From assembly GCA_964548955.1 (NCBI GenBank), contig CAZJTP010000042.1, positions 1-26,314 of the forward strand: 26,314 nt of DNA, given 5' to 3'. Shown here one piece after another: positions 15,801-22,445 of the stretch. A program made the position numbers and the translations under genes. The notes beneath the pieces were generated by a model. The model had not been told where the DNA came from. It searched no databases and worked only from the letters and a program-made list of their open reading frames with translations. Within the stretch, counting starts at the first letter, position 1. Each line of letters begins with the position of its first letter. Source of the stretch: GCA-020344555 sp964548955. Lineage in GTDB: Bacteria > Planctomycetota > Phycisphaerae > UBA1845.

Positions 15801-18388
15801 ATCTGGTCGAGACGTTGGAGAACCAGCCGCTCATCGATGATGCCCGCCTGTTCAAGCTCGAGTATGCGGACGCGGCCGTACTCGCCGACATGCTCGACGA
15901 GCTCTTCCAGGGAATCGCGAGTCAGTCGGACACATTCGAGGCTCCGACGATCCTGCCCGACCCGCGCAGCAACGCTCTCATTGTGGCTGCGACGCAGGAC
16001 GCCATGGAGCGGGTGGAGGATCTTGTCAATCGCTTGGACGTTGAGGCCGGACCGTTGACGGCCGTCTTTCAGGTCTACCCGCTCAGGCACGCGTCGGCCA
16101 CACAACTCGCCCCACGCATGCAGGAATTGTTCGACTCGCGCGGCGAAGGGCAGGAGATTTCGCGCACGCCGATCGTGGTATTCGCGGAAGAAACCTCCAA
16201 CAGCCTGGTGTGCAGCGCGTCGCGCGACGACCACGAGATCATCGTCGACCTGCTCGGTCTGCTGGATCGGCCTTCCAACCTCGCCCGGCAGTTTGAAATC
16301 TTCCCATTGAAGCGGGCCAAGGCCCCCACCGTGGCGGAGAAGCTCGAAAGCATGTTTAAGTCACAGGCGGACGGATCGAGCGGTCGGGCGGATGCGATCG
16401 CAGCCGAGGCCGATGAGCGGACGAACTCCATCATCGTATGGGCGTCGCCGTCACAGATGATGAACATCGCCGAGGTCATCAAGCGGCTGGACACGTCGAC
16501 GCCTGCCGTCGAGACGATGATCAAGGTCATCCAGCTCAAACAGGCTCTTGCCGAGGACTTCGCCGATCTGCTCCAGCGCACTGTGGTCGGTGACGATGCC
16601 GGGAGCGACGACGAACGGGCGGTGATCGTTTCCTTCCTCGAAAAACAGCGTGACGGAACGGAGATACTGCGCAAGCTGCTCCGTCAGGACATCAAGATCG
16701 AGGCCGACCCGCGCACAAACTCGCTGATGGTGATGGCGCCGTCCGACAGCATATCCATGCTTGAGGCGATGATCCGGGATTTCGACACGATTCGGCCCAT
16801 CCGCTCTGAAATACGTCTGTTCCCGCTGATCAACAGCGACACCGAGAGCATGGTGGACCAGCTCACGGAGCTGTTCCAGACGGAAGGCGGTGATGCTGAA
16901 ACGAAAAGTCAATTGGTCTTCGGCGACACGATCGGCGAGTTTGACATCGCCAGTGTCGGACAGGACCTGCGTTTCGCGGCTGATGCCCGGACGAACACGC
17001 TGATAGCAGCCGGCGCGGAGGTGGACCTTCGCATGGTTGAGGAGCTGGTTCGTTACCTCGATGCCCAGGAGGTCGAGGATCGCATCACCGTCGTTTACCC
17101 GGCGAGTTATCGCTCCGCACAGGACCTGGCCGGTGCTATACAGGGCTTCAACCAGCAGGAGCAGGATGTGCAGGGCGAAGTTGACGACGAGGAGGCGCGA
17201 ACAAGACGGATGGAGCGTCAGGTCTCCGTCGAAAGCGTCGGCGATGAAGAGGAGGGCAGCAGCAGCCTGATCGTTGGGACCAGCCGCCGCAGGTATCAGG
17301 AGACGATGGACATGATCCAGGAGCTGGATCGTCCCGAGCCCCAGGTCATGATCTCGGTTCTGATCGCGGAGGTGCGGCTGACGGACAACTTCGAGTTCGG
17401 GATGGAATTCGCCGGGCAGGACCTGGACTTTTCAGAAAATGCGATCATCGGACCCAACGGCATCATCCAGGGCAGCGACTTTGACTGGGTCGCGGGCACG
17501 CAGCTTGGCGCAGCCGGGAGCGGAATGGGCTTTGGGTTTACGATTAACGGGGAGGATTTCAGCTTCCTGCTTCACGCACTTCAACAGAACAGCCGGCTGG
17601 ATGTTTTGTCGCGCCCGATCCTGATGGTCCGCAACGGGGAAGAGGGCAGCATCACGATCGCCGACGAGGTCCCGTTCGTGGAGAGTTCGCAGATCAACGA
17701 CACCGGCTCGACAAACTCGGTCATCGGACGGGAGAACGTGGGTATCGTCCTGACCACTACGCCGCACATCAGCCCCGACGGGTATGTGACGATCAAGCTG
17801 ACCCAGGAAATATCAAACTTCTCCGGCGAGAATCTTCAACTGACGGAAGGTGTTACCTCGCCGATCTTCTCGACGCGGGAAGTTGATACGAACGTCACGG
17901 TCCGTGACGGTGAGACGGTCGTCATCGGCGGACTGATCACCAGCCGAAATTCGGAAGGTGAAAACAAGATCCCGATCCTGGGCGACTTACCCCTGGTCGG
18001 CGTCTTGTTCCGTTCCACAAGCGTGTCAAAGGATAGAACCGAGCTGCTGATCGCCATGACGGTGGATGTCGTCCGCACCGCCGAGGACGTGCGGCGGATG
18101 TCCATCGAACAGCGCGATAAATACACCGAATCGCGACCGCTTTATTATGATCCGCTGCTGGAGGGGCTGCGCATTTTGCCGGATGAGTCGCTGCTGGGCC
18201 CGGCGGATGCGGCTCTGGCGAAACCCGACCAGAAGGTCGAGCCGCGCCCCGACGAGCGCGACCTGTACGGTCCGAAACCCAGGACGTACGGACCCGTGAT
18301 CTCGCGTCCCAAACCAACGAGCACGACCGCGGGACCCGTGTACGGGCCGAAAGTGGTGCGCAACGACGTTGCATTGGGTGGTGATTAA
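12869..18388 (+). CDS. Long secretin (GspD/PilQ family) with about 16 N1-type domains and a canonical pore domain
   Basis: This 1839-residue outer-membrane pore protein has a signal peptide (about residues 1-37, cleavage after TFA), a short linker, a half repeat (about 80-129), sixteen N1-type domains (about 130-1492), a secretin domain (about 1493-1735) and a tail of about 100 residues containing three YGP motifs. Pore signatures are visible: VLSRPILMVRNGEEGSI, VPFVESS, TVRDGETVVIGGLI and IPILGDLPLVGVLFRS. Classical GspD/PilQ proteins are about 600-750 residues with three or four N-domains, so this one is more than twice the usual length. Secretins form 12-15-subunit channels for the pseudopilus, pilus or substrate. 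No N0/STN domain is evident in this chain; that domain sits in the preceding protein. AGGA and AAGGA precede the ATG at 12869 and the in-frame ATG at 12875; either could start. Confidence 0.93.
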   Translation: MRMKQQVDGMWLSRMLTIVLGALFIVGLPVTNIPTFAQSADDAAANMQDEPRDGTVRTSSPSDRDEGAATERPSRVQQIIRDLDPKLLNLSGAELDVEIVGDQLILRGNEDDLDVVELLVAILEEATEQKVLRVITVTEKDANDIANKTGQALREMLKRPNQRPEDEVAVTALSANILLVSALPGDIDFVVETIKQVDAVKEMLPPLEQLVFPIKHRKAVDVAEQLTEIIIKIQAKKGATGAKSEIQIIPNNANNSIMVLAPETEREKIKKLLNELDVEPVKGWGEVKLTLFPLLHSKARDMADVITDLLVTKGDREAAEEMIHRLQISKALPSGEIIDLPPIDLQKPTRILPDEGTNSLVVATVEENVGPMSELIRLLDGVPMAEDVGVKLFPLQFADAEKISSLLKEMFDAGEKLTEDPDGSGQYAVPDSVIGSALVYPVHISADPRSNTLLVSGRQEHLVLITQMVGELDRPAVVHKELRVVAVTEKDASEIASTVEEVLRNVFFEQDQKSEFEISVSAMASNIVLVSALPHQIDVAVDLIEQMDSLPEQLPGPDQLIFAIHYRRASLVAEELLEIVNQLREKQGAAGEIQIIPNDANNTIMVLAPEADRDKIQNLLNGLDVEPVMGWGEVKLTLFPLIHSKANELGDVITELLTSQEDREDAEEVIYRLQISKSLPTTGEIVDLPAIDLQRPTRIIPDEGTNSLIVATVEENVGPVGELIRLLDGVPMAEEVDVRFFPLRFADAETIGDLLKEMFDEGKTLPEDPDGSGQGAVPEGPFGSAIVYNIGVSSDVRTNTLIVSGRQEQLDLVETIVTQLDRPATALKFPLRMIQLEHTDASQIGKLITEFLDKRFEALEGTGAGRAAVERERVFLSVDLRSNSLIVSASQENYEEILTITRQLDTKPARLFDQIRLIGCRRLSAADLKEKIDELWKRKADLRQEQELLEDIPVVVVDGRSNSLIVASSVEDYEEIKHLVETLENQPLIDDARLFKLEYADAAVLADMLDELFQGIASQSDTFEAPTILPDPRSNALIVAATQDAMERVEDLVNRLDVEAGPLTAVFQVYPLRHASATQLAPRMQELFDSRGEGQEISRTPIVVFAEETSNSLVCSASRDDHEIIVDLLGLLDRPSNLARQFEIFPLKRAKAPTVAEKLESMFKSQADGSSGRADAIAAEADERTNSIIVWASPSQMMNIAEVIKRLDTSTPAVETMIKVIQLKQALAEDFADLLQRTVVGDDAGSDDERAVIVSFLEKQRDGTEILRKLLRQDIKIEADPRTNSLMVMAPSDSISMLEAMIRDFDTIRPIRSEIRLFPLINSDTESMVDQLTELFQTEGGDAETKSQLVFGDTIGEFDIASVGQDLRFAADARTNTLIAAGAEVDLRMVEELVRYLDAQEVEDRITVVYPASYRSAQDLAGAIQGFNQQEQDVQGEVDDEEARTRRMERQVSVESVGDEEEGSSSLIVGTSRRRYQETMDMIQELDRPEPQVMISVLIAEVRLTDNFEFGMEFAGQDLDFSENAIIGPNGIIQGSDFDWVAGTQLGAAGSGMGFGFTINGEDFSFLLHALQQNSRLDVLSRPILMVRNGEEGSITIADEVPFVESSQINDTGSTNSVIGRENVGIVLTTTPHISPDGYVTIKLTQEISNFSGENLQLTEGVTSPIFSTREVDTNVTVRDGETVVIGGLITSRNSEGENKIPILGDLPLVGVLFRSTSVSKDRTELLIAMTVDVVRTAEDVRRMSIEQRDKYTESRPLYYDPLLEGLRILPDESLLGPADAALAKPDQKVEPRPDERDLYGPKPRTYGPVISRPKPTSTTAGPVYGPKVVRNDVALGGD
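13256..15349 (+). repeat. Tandem duplication of a four-domain block in the secretin gene
   Basis: Block 1 (13256-14305, residues 130-479) and block 2 (14306-15349, residues 480-827) match over their whole length, domain for domain. Shared stretches include RV(I/V)(T/A)VTEKDA, NILLVSALP/NIVLVSALP, WGEVKLTLFPL, EGTNSL(V/I)VATVEENVGP and LIRLLDGVPMAE. DNA similarity is also high around 13881-13960 and 14924-15000. The two blocks differ in length by two codons. This is a later duplication than the one that made the single-domain repeats. Confidence 0.92.
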
Positions 18389-18408
18389 GGGTGCGTGTGA
18401 AGTAAACC

Positions 18409-18975
18409 ATGCCACGGCTATTCGGATCTGTTGTGCTGATCGGCGGTCTTGCCGCATTGGCGGTGACTGTGGGCTGTCAAGCACCGCGAACGGCCGGATC
18501 GGGTGTTCATGCGGAATCAGCCGCCCTGCGCCAAGGATCGCAACGTTCCACCGCGCGTAACCGGCTAAGTCCCGTGTGCCGAGTAATCTGTCTTTTCGAT
18601 CAAAAACCGTGGTTGAATCTCGATGTCTCCGGTGATCGTGATCCGGAGGGCATCTATTATCGAGTTTTTCTCGATGCGGGAGACAACAAGGGCGTTCATC
18701 GCAACGGTACCTTGCGGGTGGAAATGTACCAGATCGATCGAAACGAGTCCGGCGAGGTTCAGCGAACGCTCGTAAGCGATTGGGAGCTGCCGACCAGCGG
18801 CTTCCAACCTGTCAAATCAAAGATGATCGGCATGGGGTACCACGTGCGGTTGGTGTGGGCCAGGAAGGACATCCCCGGTCATGAAGTCGAGCTCATCACC
18901 CAATACCGCGATCCTGATGGGAACGTCGTCCGGTCGGGCACCAAACGGCTGCGCGTGCCGAAGTATACGCCGTAG
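18409..18975 (+). CDS. Small lipoprotein downstream of the secretin (pilotin candidate)
   Basis: This 188-residue protein has a hydrophobic signal segment and a lipobox-like TVGC with the acceptor Cys at residue 23, so it is probably a lipoprotein. A disordered linker leads to a beta-rich domain (about 55-188) with motifs KPWLNLDVSGDRDPEGI, YYRVFLDAGDNKG, VEMYQIDR and SGTKRLRVP. I recognise no named family. The ATG lies 20 bases after the secretin stop, so the two genes are almost certainly co-transcribed. The ribosome site is weak (AAGGGTG, 18388-18394), which fits coupled translation. In T2SS a lipoprotein pilotin binds the C-terminal tail of the secretin and guides it to the outer membrane. 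The secretin here has such a tail, so a pilotin role is plausible by position, but sequence similarity to GspS or PilF/PilW is not seen. Confidence 0.75.
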   Translation: MPRLFGSVVLIGGLAALAVTVGCQAPRTAGSGVHAESAALRQGSQRSTARNRLSPVCRVICLFDQKPWLNLDVSGDRDPEGIYYRVFLDAGDNKGVHRNGTLRVEMYQIDRNESGEVQRTLVSDWELPTSGFQPVKSKMIGMGYHVRLVWARKDIPGHEVELITQYRDPDGNVVRSGTKRLRVPKYTP

Positions 18976-19102
18976 GTCACGCAAACAGAGAACGCGTATT
19001 CGAGCCCGGAGCGCCAGCGACGGGTGTGGATGATGTACATACACAGTATGGCATTGCGTTTAAGACATGTGGGTGGTACTGGCGCTGAGCACGTTGAAGC
19101 CG

Positions 19103-19132
19103 GGTAGGGCAAGTCGTTGACCTGCCTCTACC
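19103..19132. repeat. Inverted repeat between convergent genes
   Basis: GGTAG-GGCA-a-GT pairs with AC-c-TGCC-t-CTACC across a four-base loop. A third matching arm (TGCCCTAC, near 19189-19196) could pair with GTAGGGCA instead. A second small hairpin (CGCGG/CCGCG, 19155-19168) lies between them. The 231-base convergent gap may end both transcripts, but there is no T run. It could also be a dispersed palindromic element. Confidence 0.5.
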
Positions 19133-19206
19133 GTCCGGGTTGAAGTCCACGCCACGCGGGTCTCCGCGCGATGGTGAAGTGAATCACCTGCCCTACGCAA
19201 CTTCCG

Positions 19207-20370
19207 CTACCGTCCTACGTTGCGCGGGTCGAACCGCAGCTTGAGCATGTGGGAAATCCAGGCTCGTTGGAACACTTCGTTTGGCTCACCGAAAGCGGCC
19301 TGAAACTCGCCGATCTCGCGGCGGCACCCGACGGGCTCGCCGGGCTTGCGGGCGGAAAGACGTCGCACGTACGCGGTGAAGGCTTCGCGGTGCTGCCGGT
19401 GGAGGTATAAGACTAGAGCCCAGGCCTGCGCATAGCGAAAGGCGGTGTTGCCGTCGTCCTGCGTTAGCGGATTCGAATCCGCTATCAGATCGACAAGCGG
19501 CACGAGCCGCCGGCTGGATAACGCCGCCCGGTACGCCTCCTCCGACACACTGTTCGCACCGGGCGAGACACCCAACGCCTCGCGAAAATCGCCGAGCCGC
19601 AGGTGGTTGATCCGCCTCAGGGCTTGTGCCGAATCAGCCTGGGGAACCTCGAACTGGCACGCCAGTCCTTCCACCAGCCACATCGGATTGTCCACACCGC
19701 GGATGTGCACGCCGAGGTTGAAGAACATCTGGTGGGCGATTTCATGTTGGAGAACGAAGCGATTGAATCGCTTGACGAGGGCGTCACGCTGCGACTGGAG
19801 GTTGGACAGGTTCCGCCTGAGATCGTCACTCCGCTGCCGGGTTGCCGGCAAGCCCGATTGCTTACCCTGTAACCGTTTCAGTTGCATTTGGAGCCGCTCA
19901 ATCTTATTCGTGACCGGCGCAAGACCGGGACTGTTCCGTACATTGCAAAAGGCGGCCACATTATTCTGCTGGTGGTAGACGCCGGCCAGCGATCCAGCTC
20001 GCACGCCGATTCCAGCCAGGTATATCCTGAAATCCTGATGCTGATTGAACAGAAGCACCGCAAGCCGGGAAGAAGGAGATTCGACTTTAAGACCGCTTGC
20101 CTCGCAGAATCGCCAGATGGCATCGTACGTACCTTCGAGCCGGCCGATAAGCGGTCGCAACGCCTCATACTGCGTGTCATATGCGATTGTGAAATGGTCG
20201 GTCTCGCGAATCAAAAAGTCGTCGCCGGCGATCGAGAGCAGCTTTGCAGCCACGTCTTGATCCGGCGGCAACGGCGGCGGTGACGCCCCCACAGGGGGCA
20301 ACACCGGGGTGAGCATGGTCAGGAACAGACCGACACACGTCAGCGAGCAAATCCCACTGCGGGTTCGCAC
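19207..20370 (-). CDS. DUF1570-type exported putative zinc metallopeptidase
   Basis: The protein has an N-terminal hydrophobic export signal (about residues 7-30) and then a gluzincin-like core. The zinc motif is HEIAH at 209-213, with a downstream Glu in WLVEG (residue 234) as the likely third ligand. This arrangement and motif context match DUF1570 proteins, which are common in planctomycetes. A coiled-coil insert (about 155-205, NKIERLQMQLKRLQGKQ onward) directly precedes the zinc motif. The frame stays open for 127 further codons upstream (to 20751), but that extension is Arg-rich and lacks domain character. The GTG at 20370 gives an export signal at the N-terminus, so I chose it, although no clear ribosome site precedes it. 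Substrate and location beyond the cell membrane are unknown. Confidence 0.8.
   Translation of the reverse strand: MRTRSGICSLTCVGLFLTMLTPVLPPVGASPPPLPPDQDVAAKLLSIAGDDFLIRETDHFTIAYDTQYEALRPLIGRLEGTYDAIWRFCEASGLKVESPSSRLAVLLFNQHQDFRIYLAGIGVRAGSLAGVYHQQNNVAAFCNVRNSPGLAPVTNKIERLQMQLKRLQGKQSGLPATRQRSDDLRRNLSNLQSQRDALVKRFNRFVLQHEIAHQMFFNLGVHIRGVDNPMWLVEGLACQFEVPQADSAQALRRINHLRLGDFREALGVSPGANSVSEEAYRAALSSRRLVPLVDLIADSNPLTQDDGNTAFRYAQAWALVLYLHRQHREAFTAYVRRLSARKPGEPVGCRREIGEFQAAFGEPNEVFQRAWISHMLKLRFDPRNVGR
19465..19484. repeat. Perfect 20-bp palindrome inside the DUF1570 gene
   Basis: The ten-base arm TAGCGGATTC is followed without spacer by its exact reverse complement. In the - strand frame it encodes part of LIADSNPLT. 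Its centre (GATTCGAATC) resembles a tRNA T-arm, but no tRNA surrounds it. Confidence 0.9.
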
Positions 20371-20972
20371 GTGATCACGGTGCCGGCCGGTTGGGGGATT
20401 CCCTGATGTGACAACACTATGTCGTTGTTGAATTCCGGACGCGTTATCCGCCGGCTTCGCGCGATACTTTCGGTTTCTGCGCTGCCGAGAGCGAATCGCC
20501 AAGCGTTGCGGACGCTCGAGAGGCAAGCCTTGCCGCGCCATTGGTCGATATACGTCTTGCCGTTGGGGTACAAAGCGGCCTTGCTCAACCGTGTCGGGCA
20601 AGGTGTCGTCCAAGAGGCACCGGCGATGGCTCAATCCACACAAAGCGATGTCTCCGAGCTGATAAAGCTCGTGGTCGGTGTCGCCAGAGTAGGCTTCACC
20701 GACGCTAAAAAGCTGGTAAACGCAAGCGAAGCGTAACACCGCGCGAGCCAATCCGCCGCTGCAGCCGATCGCAGCGCCGTTACCCCGAACTCCAGCAGGT
20801 CCTTCAGGTGCTCCAGATGCGCTGGGAAACCGACCGCCTGAGCACTATTGTCCGCACCGGTTTTGGAGCGGCTCGCACAAAACCAGAGTCCAGCAACTAC
20901 CACGAGTGATTATAGCCTCAGACAGGCCACGGAGGCATCGGTTGGGATGCGTGGATAGATCGGTGGTACGGG
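20371..20972. other. 602-base gap without a convincing gene
   Basis: Several open frames cross this stretch on both strands: a - strand extension of the DUF1570 frame; a 90-codon - strand frame at 20631-20903; and a 105-codon + strand frame at 20419-20736. None has a ribosome site, a recognised motif or a natural start context. I see no tRNA, terminator or clear promoter. It may hold the promoter of the DUF1570 gene or a decayed gene. Confidence 0.5.
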
Positions 20973-21659
20973 TCAGGGTCCTTCAGCGATGACCTCGTTG
21001 ACCAGCTCTCGTGGTGCGCCGATGTCAGCCACCTCGAGCCGCCCAACGTACGGAGCGGCCGCCGGCACCACAAAGCCGGTTTTTGCGGCAACGAAGGTGA
21101 TGGTGAGATCCGCGCGGACCGTCGCGTTGGAGGGATCTCCCGTGTTACAATCCAGACCGGATGGGACGTCGACCGCCACAACAGCCCGTTTGTTTGCCGC
21201 ATTCACGGCTTCGATAAGCTCGGCCGTCGGGCTGCGGACCTCGCCGCGGAATCCCGTACCCAAAAGTGCGTCAATTACAACTTCGTCCTCCCGGATTGAC
21301 TCAACAGCAGCCCGCTGCATCTCCCAGTCCGGAAGCACACGCGTCTCGATATTCATGGCATCGATGATTGTGAAGTTTGCCTTCGCGTCATGGGTCATTC
21401 GTGAGGCATCGACGGTGATCATAAGTCGCACGGACCAGCCGGCGTTGTGAAGGTGACGGGCGATGACACATCCGTCACCGCCGTTGTTACCCGAGCCGCA
21501 GCAAATGAACGCCTTTGCCGTTTGGCCATATGTATTGCGAATGATCTGGGCCGCGTTGCGTCCGGCGTTTTCCATCAGGACCAACCCGGCGATCGAATAA
21601 CGTTCTACGGCGAGTCGGTCAACACGGCGAATCTGATCACGGGAGAGTACGGGATTCAT
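20973..21659 (-). CDS. nnrE: NAD(P)H-hydrate epimerase (YjeF N-terminal domain)
   Basis: The enzyme interconverts the R and S forms of hydrated NAD(P)H so that the S-specific dehydratase can repair the cofactor; it is cytosolic. Family motifs are clear: ENAGR (30-34), the dinucleotide loop GSGNNGGDG (55-63), VIDALLGTGFRGE (128-140, with the catalytic-type Asp), VDVPSGLD (163-170) and TFVAAKTG (188-195). At 228 residues it is the epimerase domain alone. The NnrD dehydratase domain fused in many bacteria is absent and would have to be encoded elsewhere. The ATG at 21659 gives the expected N-terminus (LSRDQIRRVDRLAVE), but the ribosome site in front of it is weak. It lies 183 bases after the cyclo-ligase gene, and that gap can form an RNA structure. 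Confidence 0.93.
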   Translation of the reverse strand: MNPVLSRDQIRRVDRLAVERYSIAGLVLMENAGRNAAQIIRNTYGQTAKAFICCGSGNNGGDGCVIARHLHNAGWSVRLMITVDASRMTHDAKANFTIIDAMNIETRVLPDWEMQRAAVESIREDEVVIDALLGTGFRGEVRSPTAELIEAVNAANKRAVVAVDVPSGLDCNTGDPSNATVRADLTITFVAAKTGFVVPAAAPYVGRLEVADIGAPRELVNEVIAEGP

Positions 21660-21703
21660 GGATGCTCTGACTGAACCGCGGGATTTAAGCCCTGACTCTT
21701 ACC

Positions 21704-21824
21704 CGCAACCTCTTGGTTGCGGATCGGGGCTAAGGAGTTCAATACCTTGGACCATCACATCATCAGGTCTCCGCCGCGATCCGCGACGTGGACCATGCGA
21801 GTATCTGTGCCCACCGATCCAACC
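21704..21824 (-). ncRNA. Candidate structured leader or small RNA upstream of nnrE
   Basis: On the - strand, a 5' arm (21824-21809, GGTTGGATCGGTGGGC) can pair with a 3' arm (21730-21715, GCCCCGATCCGCAACC) over about 13 pairs with small bulges. These arms enclose about 80 bases. The end of the 3' arm can instead form a perfect 7-bp hairpin (21721-21704, CGCAACC/GGTTGCG, four-base loop). The two pairings are mutually exclusive. The position next to a 5-formyltetrahydrofolate cyclo-ligase gene recalls 6S RNA, which neighbours ygfA in proteobacteria, though there it lies upstream. I cannot confirm 6S features. A leader switch for nnrE, or chance, is equally possible. Confidence 0.27.
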
Positions 21825-21842
21825 GCCCACACCAACTCCGGC

Positions 21843-22430
21843 CTACGAATTGAACCGTTGCACCTTCTTGTCGGTGACCAGCATGTTGACGTGGCGATCG
21901 AGCGGACCTACGGGAATGGATGGGGTCATCTGCTCCGCAAACGCCAGCCCACAAGCAACGCCCCGAAAGTCCGGGTGGGCAAGGAAACGGTCGTAGAAGC
22001 CCCGGCCACGGCCGAGACGGTGGCCGTACTCATCAAAACCAAGCCCCGGAACCATCACCAGATCAATCATCGAAATCGGACACGGGATGCCGGATACCGG
22101 CTCACGGATGCCCATATGCGAAACGGCCAGGTCGTCGGTGAGCGAGCGGATCTCCAGGGGCATCATGCGCCGCTGGCTCCAACTGACCTTCGGAGCCAAA
22201 ACACGCTTGCAGTCCTGCCATGCACGAAGCACCAACCCGGATGTGTCGATCTCCGTGGGGAGCGACAGGAACACCATAATCACCTCGGCCTTTATGTATT
22301 CGGGAAGCTTGAACACGCGATGGCAGGCGCGGAGCGACTTAGTTTCGATTTCCTCGGGTGGGATATCCGCCAGGATCTCACGAAGCCGTTGGCGTAGTTC
22401 TTTTTTGACAGACAAGTTGATGGCTCGCAA
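21843..22430 (-). CDS. 5-formyltetrahydrofolate cyclo-ligase
   Basis: This cytosolic enzyme converts 5-formyl-THF to 5,10-methenyl-THF with ATP, returning a stored folate to one-carbon metabolism. The 195-residue length is typical. Visible family motifs are LSLPTEIDT (56-64), GIREP (107-111) and the signature block at 127-150 (VPGLGFDEYGHRLGRG followed by GFYDRFL), which shapes the ATP and substrate site. The N-terminal basic helix (KKELRQRLREIL) is also typical. The start is a TTG at 22430, only 15 bases after the rarA stop; another in-frame TTG at 22415 is a possible alternative. No ATG or GTG is available before the conserved region. Co-transcription with rarA is very likely. It is homologous to E. 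coli ygfA (fau). Confidence 0.93.
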   Translation of the reverse strand: MRAINLSVKKELRQRLREILADIPPEEIETKSLRACHRVFKLPEYIKAEVIMVFLSLPTEIDTSGLVLRAWQDCKRVLAPKVSWSQRRMMPLEIRSLTDDLAVSHMGIREPVSGIPCPISMIDLVMVPGLGFDEYGHRLGRGRGFYDRFLAHPDFRGVACGLAFAEQMTPSIPVGPLDRHVNMLVTDKKVQRFNS

Positions 22431-22445
22431 TCCGTAGAACCAGTG

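Noticed and set aside
19466..19483. GATTCGAATC resembling a tRNA T-arm
   Set aside because: It lies in frame in the DUF1570 gene and no acceptor, D or anticodon stems surround it; it is the centre of the palindrome reported separately.
21717..22397. 226-codon + strand open frame
   Set aside because: It is antisense to the well-supported 5-formyltetrahydrofolate cyclo-ligase and has no recognisable motif.
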